From positions 1 to 22,658 of the forward strand of contig PEWQ01000073.1 of the NCBI GenBank assembly GCA_002780065.1: a stretch of 22,658 nucleotides of DNA, in the 5' to 3' direction. Positions within the stretch are counted from its first letter, which is position 1. Every line of letters starts with the position of its first letter. This document shows, piece after piece, positions 17,422-22,658 of the stretch. The DNA is from Candidatus Hydrogenedentes bacterium CG07_land_8_20_14_0_80_42_17 (GTDB lineage: Bacteria; UBA8481). The notes beneath the pieces were generated by a model. That model saw only the letters and a program-made list of their open reading frames with translations, made no database searches and was not told where the DNA came from. Made by a program: the position numbers and the translations under genes.

Positions 17422-18207
17422 CTAATCTATTACTGTAACTTGCTGATATAAATAGGGAAGTTTATCCTGTCTTAATCTAAATTTTGTTCCATGATTATGG
17501 CCAGTTCTTGCATCAAAATCAATGAGGATATATGCTTTTTCTATAGCTTTAAGGAATTTGTCAATACTTAGTTTTTGAAGCATTGTTATTTTCTGATATG
17601 ATAAATATTCAATGCCGGTTTCTTTTTTTACTTCTGCCTGAACGTAAAAGCAATTCAACAATTTTGTCCCTGCTTTATGAAACAAATCATCAAAGCCCCA
17701 ATAAGGTTGCGGATTAAGTTCATGCAATCCTATATTTTTTTTTACAGTTTTCAGCCAGTCATTATGTTTTGAAGATACACTTGAAAACTCAAATGAAATC
17801 ATGACTTTCCTTTCTTTTCTATCTATAATTACCATAAATCCACGGTCGCTTCTTTTCATGCCATGAATTGTTTGTCTAAAACTCATTTCTGTTTTTGGAT
17901 ACTTTTTCCCTGCTTCCTGATGTCTCCAGCCATATTTTGGTAGGAGAATTTGAGGAACAATTTTTAAAGCTCTAGGAGAAGGCTCAATATGAAATAAAGT
18001 TGTTAATGATGATGTGTTTATTCTTTGACATTTTAATTCCCATTCAGAGGCATTAGGAATTGGTAAATTGTTTTCTTTAATGCCTAATAAATCCTCTAAT
18101 GTGTTGCCAACACCTCCGGCATTACCAGGCCTGGCATTTTTAACCCAGCCAAGACTTTTGATTTTCAGCAACTCATTTATTAATTGGTCTTTAGTATATA
18201 TTTTCAT
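17422..18207 (-). CDS. MvaI/BcnI-like type II restriction endonuclease
   Basis: This 261-residue protein resembles the MvaI/BcnI restriction endonuclease family, monomeric nucleases that cut CCWGG or CCSGG. The signature is GNTLEDLLGI (34-43), followed by the PD-(D/E)XK core at E57-L-K59 and an arginine soon after (CQR). MvaI itself is of similar length. As I recall, the MvaI active site is D-x4-E-x-K; here the aspartate position is N52, so metal binding may differ or E55 may substitute. The start is the ATG at 18207, which overlaps the stop of the methylase gene (ATGA); a TTG at 18225 would add six residues inside the methylase. The gene is AT-rich compared with its flanks. The recognition site cannot be read from sequence; a CC(N)GG-type site is the family expectation. 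Confidence 0.82.
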   Translation of the reverse strand: MKIYTKDQLINELLKIKSLGWVKNARPGNAGGVGNTLEDLLGIKENNLPIPNASEWELKCQRINTSSLTTLFHIEPSPRALKIVPQILLPKYGWRHQEAGKKYPKTEMSFRQTIHGMKRSDRGFMVIIDRKERKVMISFEFSSVSSKHNDWLKTVKKNIGLHELNPQPYWGFDDLFHKAGTKLLNCFYVQAEVKKETGIEYLSYQKITMLQKLSIDKFLKAIEKAYILIDFDARTGHNHGTKFRLRQDKLPYLYQQVTVID

Positions 18208-19097
18208 ACATTTGGTGGTTTCCAAAAATCAAGCAAATATTCAAATGTAACCCCCATTGTAATATAATTGCTTGGATATCCGAAAATTCCTATTCCATTG
18301 ACAATATTGGTTCTGTCCCAAATTATTATATTTCTTAATTCATAACCTCTTTTTCTAAGTTCTTCTACTAATGAAATATGAATTGTTATTCTTTTGTTTT
18401 CCCACCACATATCAGGGACATTTATTACACAATGTCCTTTTGTTTTTAATAACGGCAATAAATTTTCATAAATATCCCCCATAACTTTTGTGTATTCATC
18501 AATGGACATTGTGCCTAAGTCTCTTTCGTCCTGAGAATACTGTTCAACTTTATATAATTGCTCATTGTTTCTAATCCTGCGAGACTTGTTTGTCCTTTTT
18601 CTATTTAGTAAATTAGCATATGGAGGAGATGTCCAAATTAAACTTATCGTTTCAGGTTTTAAATAATTAGGAATATTGATAGCATCTTCTTGAATAGCAA
18701 TTTGTTTTGTTTTGTTAAACATATTAATGGAACAAATTCTGGACATAGACAATTCAATATATTTTTGTTGCAAATCAAAACCTACTGCATTTCGATTTAA
18801 ATCCTGAGCTGCCAGAAGTGTGGTTCCACTTCCAACAAATGGATCAAGAACTAATTCACCTTCATGAGTAAAAAGTCCTATAACTTTTCTAGCTAATGAT
18901 AATGGAAATGTCGCAGGATGTAGAGTCTTATCTCTTATATCTCTTTTTTCATAGAGAAATTGCCATACACCAATTTGATGTTTTAGCCATTCTTTACCTG
19001 ATAGGCAATTAATATGAGTAGGCGCACAGCTACAAATCCGTTGACTTCCTATATCAAGTATGCAATTTTTTTTTTGTATTTTAGCTTCTGCTTTCAT
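18204..19097 (-). CDS. DNA (N4-cytosine or N6-adenine) methyltransferase of the R-M pair
   Basis: This is an amino-group DNA methylase that would protect host DNA from the adjoining nuclease. It has 297 residues. Motif X-like HPATFP is at 60-65, motif I is D-P-F-V-G-S-G-T-T (85-93), beta-2 ends in GFDL, and catalytic motif IV is T-S-P-P-Y (156-160). SPPY is frequent in N4-cytosine methylases, which agrees with an MvaI/BcnI partner. Motif I comes before motif IV with a short gap, so the recognition region is probably C-terminal or very short. Residues 12-31 hold four cysteines (C12, C22, C24, C31), an unusual N-terminal cluster. There is no clear Shine-Dalgarno. A TATAAT-like hexamer lies upstream on this strand (plus-strand attata, 19164-19169), without a good -35. 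Two 60-base lines counted by hand in this gene are 30% and 33% G+C. Confidence 0.85.
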   Translation of the reverse strand: MKAEAKIQKKNCILDIGSQRICSCAPTHINCLSGKEWLKHQIGVWQFLYEKRDIRDKTLHPATFPLSLARKVIGLFTHEGELVLDPFVGSGTTLLAAQDLNRNAVGFDLQQKYIELSMSRICSINMFNKTKQIAIQEDAINIPNYLKPETISLIWTSPPYANLLNRKRTNKSRRIRNNEQLYKVEQYSQDERDLGTMSIDEYTKVMGDIYENLLPLLKTKGHCVINVPDMWWENKRITIHISLVEELRKRGYELRNIIIWDRTNIVNGIGIFGYPSNYITMGVTFEYLLDFWKPPNV

Positions 19098-19230
19098 ATT
19101 TTTGTTTGTTTGGATTCTAATAATTTTTTTCGTAATAACAAGGTGTATTTAAAGCGTATATTTATTATAAGTTAAAAAAACTTACCTTATTTATCTACGA
19201 TTAAACCTGATTTTCTGATATACAGTTTAT

Positions 19231-20370
19231 ATGAAGATTTTAGTTGCGACATCGGATTATCCTCCGGCACTCGGAGGTATGGCAGTTTATTCAGATGCGT
19301 GGTGCCGTGAACTTGCAGGACTCGGAGCAAAGATTCGAGTCGTTGCAAGAGATATTGGACATCGGCCTGAAGGAAAGAGTCCTATCATTGCCGCAAAATA
19401 TTTCGAATGGAAAGCCGGCCTTCTAAACGACCCAATAAACGCATACAAAATATTGCGCGCTGAAATAAAAGATTTCAAACCAGATATAGTAATGGCTCAC
19501 ACTTGGATTGGCTGGGGACCTGCTCTTGCAATCCTAAAATCTAGATGCGGTGTTAGATATGTCCTTTCAGCTCACGGAGCAGAAATTATCGGGCCAAAAA
19601 ATTCACCTTGGTATCGGTTTCTGATGAAGCAAAGTTTCAAAGCCGCTGACAAAATTTTCCCAGTAAGTAATTTTACTGCTCAGCATATCAAAGAGCTTGG
19701 CATTTCAAGCGAGCGTATCGAAGTAATAACTAATGGAGTTGATCTCAATCGTTATTATTCCTCAAAAAAAAATCAGACTCTGATAGAACGTTTTGGTCTG
19801 AGCAACTGTAAGGTTCTTGTGACAGTAGGAGGTCTGGTTGATAGAAAGGGACACGATGTCGTAATTTCAGCGCTCGCCATTTTGAAGAAACAATACCCTG
19901 ATCTCAAATATCTCATTGCCGGAGGTTGGGCTTTAAATTCATCGCGCGAAAATTATCTCAGAGAGCTTGTAGCTAAAAAAAATCTATCAGATCAAGTCAT
20001 CTTCTCAGGGTTCATCTCAGATGAATTACTGCCCGATATTTACAGACTGGGCGATGTTTTTATTATGACCGGAAGAGAGATGCCGGATAAAGGCTGGGTT
20101 GAAGGATTCGGAATTTCATATCTCGAAGCCGCAGCATGCGGCATTCCGATAATCGCAACATTAAGCGGAGGAACCAACGAAGCAGTGACAAATCAAAATG
20201 CGCTAATTGTCCCTCCAGACGATCCTGTTGCCACAGCAGATGCGATCTCTATTCTATTGAGCGACGAAAAGAAGATGAAAAAGATGTCGGAATCGGGCAT
20301 AGAATGGGCTAGACAAAATTCATGGTCATCAAAAATTAAGATGAGTTATGAAATTTTAAAAGAAATTTAA
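19231..20370 (+). CDS. GT4-family glycosyltransferase (PimA/PimB-like)
   Basis: This 379-residue family 4 glycosyltransferase has the GT-B fold. The N-terminal loop is YPPALGGMAVY (10-20), where G-G-M contacts the donor phosphate. Later motifs are SAHGAEI, VITNGVDLNRY, VGGLVDRKGHDVVI and the E-x7-E signature in EGFGISYLEAAACGIPIIA, followed by SGGTNEAV. This pattern is shared with PimA/PimB and other alpha-mannosyl- or glucosyltransferases. The donor is likely a GDP- or UDP-sugar. It stands alone after the restriction-modification cassette and is likely part of the glycan locus that the cassette interrupts. No strong ribosome site is visible before the ATG. Confidence 0.9.
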   Translation: MKILVATSDYPPALGGMAVYSDAWCRELAGLGAKIRVVARDIGHRPEGKSPIIAAKYFEWKAGLLNDPINAYKILRAEIKDFKPDIVMAHTWIGWGPALAILKSRCGVRYVLSAHGAEIIGPKNSPWYRFLMKQSFKAADKIFPVSNFTAQHIKELGISSERIEVITNGVDLNRYYSSKKNQTLIERFGLSNCKVLVTVGGLVDRKGHDVVISALAILKKQYPDLKYLIAGGWALNSSRENYLRELVAKKNLSDQVIFSGFISDELLPDIYRLGDVFIMTGREMPDKGWVEGFGISYLEAAACGIPIIATLSGGTNEAVTNQNALIVPPDDPVATADAISILLSDEKKMKKMSESGIEWARQNSWSSKIKMSYEILKEI

Positions 20371-20401
20371 ATTAGCCGCATACCGCCGATAGCTTTTGAT
20401 A

Positions 20402-20416
20402 GGGGCTGTCCAACAA
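20402..20416 (+). other. Possible remnant of an insertion-sequence end
   Basis: GGGGCTGTCCAACAA is similar to the outer ends of terminal inverted repeats in several IS families (I recall GGGGCTGTC/T-type ends in IS1182- and IS5-like elements). It lies in the 50-bp convergent gap just past the mazF stop. I found no matching inverted copy in the spacer on the other side of mazEF and no transposase fragment, so this may be chance. Confidence 0.2.
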
Positions 20417-20420
20417 TATT

Positions 20421-20759
20421 TTACGTCACCAGAGTCGCCAGCTTTGCTAAAATCTCAGACATTGATTCTCTAGTCATCTTCTTTATGAATTTTACATGTC
20501 GAACGCGCCAATCCAGGCTCTTCAATTGATCAGTCAAAACCGCGCCATGAACATCTTCATAGTCTGGCAAAACGACTTCGAAAGGATATCCCTTGATATG
20601 GCTCGTCACAGGGCAGAAAAGACCAAGCCCGACCTTGCCGTTATATGTAGCCGGTGAGATTACAACAGCCGGCCGCCGTCCTGACTCTTCTCGACCCGCC
20701 TGCGGATTCATATCGAGCCAGACGATATCACCTCGCTCTGGAACATATCCACGTGACAC
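20421..20759 (-). CDS. mazF: MazF-type mRNA interferase toxin
   Basis: This is the toxin of a MazEF module, a small endoribonuclease that cuts single-stranded mRNA at short sites and stops growth when free of antitoxin. From the GTG at 20759 it has 112 residues: G-Y-V-P-E-R-G-D-I-V-W-L-D leads to the family core GRRPAVVISP, then C-P-V-T-S-H-I-K-G-Y-P-F-E-V and the V-L-T-D-Q-L-K-S-L-D-W motif. The arginine before P-A-V-V and the threonine/serine in CPVTS correspond to the catalytic positions. I chose GTG at 20759 because AAGGAGG lies 9 nt upstream and the start follows the mazE stop by one base. A longer frame from 20798 would run through mazE without family similarity. G+C is clearly higher than in flanking genes. 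Confidence 0.9.
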   Translation of the reverse strand: MSRGYVPERGDIVWLDMNPQAGREESGRRPAVVISPATYNGKVGLGLFCPVTSHIKGYPFEVVLPDYEDVHGAVLTDQLKSLDWRVRHVKFIKKMTRESMSEILAKLATLVT

Positions 20760-20760
20760 G

Positions 20761-21006
20761 CTACCATGCCTCCTTACCACGAGGATATCCTGTCTCAATT
20801 TCCAGATGCACTTTTCCCCGTTTGATGCCAGACAGCAGTTCAGAAAGGGAATATTTTCTTCTTTTGGGTGAAATCAAAACCAGCTTGCCGTCACGGGTAA
20901 CCGACATATCCACGACCGCCCCCGCTGTGACATTCGTTTCCAATGCAAATGTCCGTGGAATCCGAACAGCTAGACTGTTACCCCATTTCTGTATCTTGAC
21001 ATTCAT
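20761..21006 (-). CDS. mazE: MazE-type antitoxin
   Basis: This 81-residue antitoxin has an N-terminal AbrB/SpoVT swapped-hairpin DNA-binding domain (about residues 1-48, KIQKWGNSLAVRIPRTF then VDMSVTRDGKLVLISP). The C-terminal segment is less ordered and would wrap the MazF toxin and neutralise it. As in other MazEF systems the antitoxin-toxin complex is expected to repress its own promoter. GGAGG lies 7 nt upstream of the ATG. The gene ends one base before the mazF GTG, and the mazF ribosome site is inside its last codons, so the two are translationally coupled. Confidence 0.92.
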   Translation of the reverse strand: MNVKIQKWGNSLAVRIPRTFALETNVTAGAVVDMSVTRDGKLVLISPKRRKYSLSELLSGIKRGKVHLEIETGYPRGKEAW

Positions 21007-21023
21007 ATTACTCCTCCTGATTT

Positions 21024-21066
21024 AGTATCTACATTGAGTATACATAAATCATTCGTGTTTTGTCAA
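21024..21066 (-). promoter_or_regulatory. mazEF promoter and probable autoregulatory operator
   Basis: On the minus strand TTGACA (plus 21061-21066) and TATACT (plus 21037-21042) are separated by 18 bp, a near-consensus sigma-70 promoter reading toward mazE. The -10 hexamer is followed 8 bp on by a second ATACT word (in GATACTAA, plus 21022-21029), so ATACT is repeated directly. The GTATAC centre is palindromic. These are good candidates for MazE binding sites, though no footprint can be inferred from one sequence. Confidence 0.6.
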
Positions 21067-21154
21067 GGAACCATAAAAATCGATCTGCTCGAGAATTATC
21101 ATTCATTACTTAAATTTCTATGCGCTTTTTTCGCTACGTGATAATATATGAGGT

Positions 21155-22144
21155 ATGAGTTCATCAGTATTACATAACAAGTTCGCGCGGCTCGGTGCAG
21201 AGAATTATTACAGCGAAACTGCCTGTAAAGCTTTCGAAGAAGATATTGAAAATATCAATGCTCTCAAAAAAGAGAAAAATGCAATCATACTTGCTCACAA
21301 TTATCAAAGACCTGAAATATTCGAAGTTGCGGATTTCATAGGAGATTCATTGGAGCTTGCTCGTAAAGCGGAGCAGGTAAAAGATGTATCGGCAATAATT
21401 TTTTGCGGCGTTCATTTTATGGCGGAGACTGCAAAGATATTGAATCCGAAAAGAAAAGTAATTCTTCCTAATCTCGAAGCCGGATGTTCTCTCGCTGAAG
21501 CGGCAGATGCTGTAGATGTGATGAAAAAAGCAGAAGAACTTCGTAAAATCTATCCGAATCTGGCAGTAGTTTCGTATGTGAATACAACCGCTGAAGTTAA
21601 AGCAGTCTCAGATGTCTGTGTCACATCCGGCAACGCGGTAAAAATTGTCAACTCGATACCGTATGATGTAATTCTCTTTCTTCCGGATCGAAACCTTGCG
21701 GCTTATGTCTCTCAAAATACTTCAAAAAAAATTATTCCATGGGAAGGTGAATGTTATGTTCACGAAGAGATACAGCCTGATGAAATTCGTAAACTTAAAG
21801 AAAAATGCCCCAATGCTGAAGTACTCGTACATCCTGAATGCAGAACCGATGTTCTCTCTCTAGCCGATCATATTCTTTCAACAGCTGGAATGATAAAGCG
21901 AGCAAAAGAATCTCCTTCAAAAGAATTCATCATTGTGACCGAATGCGGACTTTCAGACCGACTGCTTCTCGAAATCCCGGAAAAGCAGTTTTATAAATCA
22001 TGTCAGCTCTGTAAATATATGAAGATGATAACCTTGGAAGACACTAGAAAAAGTCTCGAACAAATGGCGCCTGAAATAATTCTGCCTGATAGCATAATCA
22101 GAAAAGCCGAAGTCGCAATCAAGCGAATGCTTGAATATTCCTGA
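21155..22144 (+). CDS. nadA: Quinolinate synthase A
   Basis: This is the [4Fe-4S] enzyme that condenses iminoaspartate with dihydroxyacetone phosphate to quinolinate in de novo NAD synthesis. It has 329 residues. The substrate motif ILAHNYQ is at 45-51 and GDSLELARKA at 63-72. The three cluster cysteines correspond to C111 (in AGCSLAE), C200 (in GECYVHE) and C286 (in CKYMK); C283 is an additional cysteine close by. HPECRTDV (226-233) is also conserved. About 35 residues precede the family core, longer than in the shortest homologues. The ATG at 21155 has GAGG only one base upstream, and no alternative start near it is better. No nadB or nadC is present here; mntP follows nine bases after the stop codon. 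Confidence 0.96.
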   Translation: MSSSVLHNKFARLGAENYYSETACKAFEEDIENINALKKEKNAIILAHNYQRPEIFEVADFIGDSLELARKAEQVKDVSAIIFCGVHFMAETAKILNPKRKVILPNLEAGCSLAEAADAVDVMKKAEELRKIYPNLAVVSYVNTTAEVKAVSDVCVTSGNAVKIVNSIPYDVILFLPDRNLAAYVSQNTSKKIIPWEGECYVHEEIQPDEIRKLKEKCPNAEVLVHPECRTDVLSLADHILSTAGMIKRAKESPSKEFIIVTECGLSDRLLLEIPEKQFYKSCQLCKYMKMITLEDTRKSLEQMAPEIILPDSIIRKAEVAIKRMLEYS

Positions 22145-22152
22145 GACAAAAC

Positions 22153-22658
22153 TTGAATTTTCTGACAAGTATTTTAGTCGGTGCAGGATTATCAATGGAT
22201 GTATTTGCAGTCTCCGTTGCTGCAGGGATTGCAGCGCAAAAAATAAATATCAAAGATGCCGGCAAAGTTGCATCTGTCTTCGGAAGTTTTCAAGCTCTTA
22301 TGTTTTTTTTTGGATTCGTTTTCGGAATGAATTTCAAAAAATATATTGAATCGTTCGACCACTGGATTGCGTTCACAATTCTCTGCGCTATCGGAGTAAG
22401 AATGATAATTGAAGGAGCTCGCCGTTTAGAAAGTTGCTGTAAAAAAATTGATTATTTCAATCCGGCAACACTCTTATTTCTTGGAATAGGCACAAGTATC
22501 GACGCTCTAGCAGTAGGATTGAGTTTTTCATTTATATCAGCTAACAGCTATATGCCGTCTATAACAATAGGTGTCGTGACTTTCATCATATCAATTGTTG
22601 GAATGTTTTTAGGCGACAAATTAAGTTGCCGTTTTAGACAAAAATCTGAAATACTCGG
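22153..22658 (+). CDS. mntP: Manganese efflux pump MntP (partial, runs off the window)
   Basis: This is the N-terminal part of a small membrane exporter of the MntP family that pumps Mn2+ out of the cell. About 168 residues are visible. The opening LNFLTSILVGAGLSMDVFAVS lines up residue for residue with the E. coli start region that holds the family S-M-D-A-F-A motif. DHWIAF, R-M-I-I-E-G and T-S-I-D-A-L-A-V-G follow in order, as in known MntP. The last two are conserved motifs of the two halves, where the acidic residues bind metal. The start is the TTG at 22153: an in-frame stop (TGA at 22132-22134) lies upstream and no ATG precedes the conserved region. It lies nine bases after nadA and is probably co-transcribed. 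The C-terminal end is outside the window. Confidence 0.92.
   Translation, partial: MNFLTSILVGAGLSMDVFAVSVAAGIAAQKINIKDAGKVASVFGSFQALMFFFGFVFGMNFKKYIESFDHWIAFTILCAIGVRMIIEGARRLESCCKKIDYFNPATLLFLGIGTSIDALAVGLSFSFISANSYMPSITIGVVTFIISIVGMFLGDKLSCRFRQKSEIL

Noticed and set aside
20760-20798. Longer MazF start within mazE
   Set aside because: The extra residues do not match the MazF family, and the GTG at 20759 has a good AAGGAGG at suitable spacing.
20654-21025. Plus-strand open frames across mazEF
   Set aside because: They run antisense to two recognised genes and are long only because of the higher G+C there.
22131-22349. Plus-strand ATG frame across the nadA/mntP junction
   Set aside because: It is cysteine- and arginine-rich without motifs, and it is out of frame with the clear MntP homology that starts at 22153.

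Overview
The window is about 22.7 kb of bacterial chromosome with a moderate to low G+C content, and genes run on both strands. It looks like a Gram-negative-type bacterium. It has a heptosyltransferase-like GT9 enzyme, a WlbA-type nucleotide-sugar dehydrogenase and an F-type ATP synthase. The lineage is probably little studied and could lie near the FCB group, but nothing here fixes the phylum, so this placement is weak. There is no rRNA, tRNA or CRISPR array, and no gene-free stretch longer than about 180 bases.

Layout. 1-168 is an AT-rich edge with a short TGCAAATTG inverted repeat. 169-6256 (minus) carries the F1-ATPase genes in the order atpA-atpG-atpD-atpC, followed by a secreted TPR protein. 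The delta subunit and all Fo genes are absent. AtpA has an unusually long insertion. 6433-7915 (plus) is a divergent pair: a WlbA-like Gfo/Idh/MocA oxidoreductase and a PilZ protein. 7991-10595 (minus) is a tightly coupled trio: endonuclease III, a small YHYH-motif membrane protein, and a TGS-domain uridine kinase-like protein. 10668-16478 (plus) is a compact six-gene run: ispE, a methyltransferase, a GT39-like membrane glycosyltransferase, a GT9 enzyme with an added cysteine motif, a polyprenol-phosphate-mannose synthase-like GT2, and a GT4. A second methyltransferase faces this run tail to tail. 17422-19097 (minus) is a compact AT-rich type II restriction-modification cassette (MvaI/BcnI-like nuclease plus an SPPY-motif DNA methylase). 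A further GT4 gene follows at 19231-20370. 20421-21066 is a GC-rich mazEF toxin-antitoxin module with a near-consensus promoter. 21155 to the end holds nadA and the 5' part of mntP.

How the parts fit. The central run reads as envelope glycan synthesis. IspE feeds isoprenoid (and so polyprenyl phosphate) supply. The DPM1-like enzyme would charge polyprenyl phosphate with a sugar, and the GT39-like membrane enzyme would use that lipid-linked sugar outside the cytoplasm. The GT9 and GT4 enzymes and the two methyltransferases would build or decorate the acceptor. The WlbA-like dehydrogenase would supply an amino-uronic acid precursor. The restriction-modification cassette (about 30-33% G+C in lines counted by hand) and mazEF (about 58-60%) differ from their surroundings in opposite directions, so they probably arrived separately between the glycan genes and nadA.

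No single feature proves a new system. The strongest leads are the AtpA insertion, the nth-YHYH-kinase operon, the cysteine module on the GT9 enzyme, and the two compositionally distinct defence or stability cassettes.
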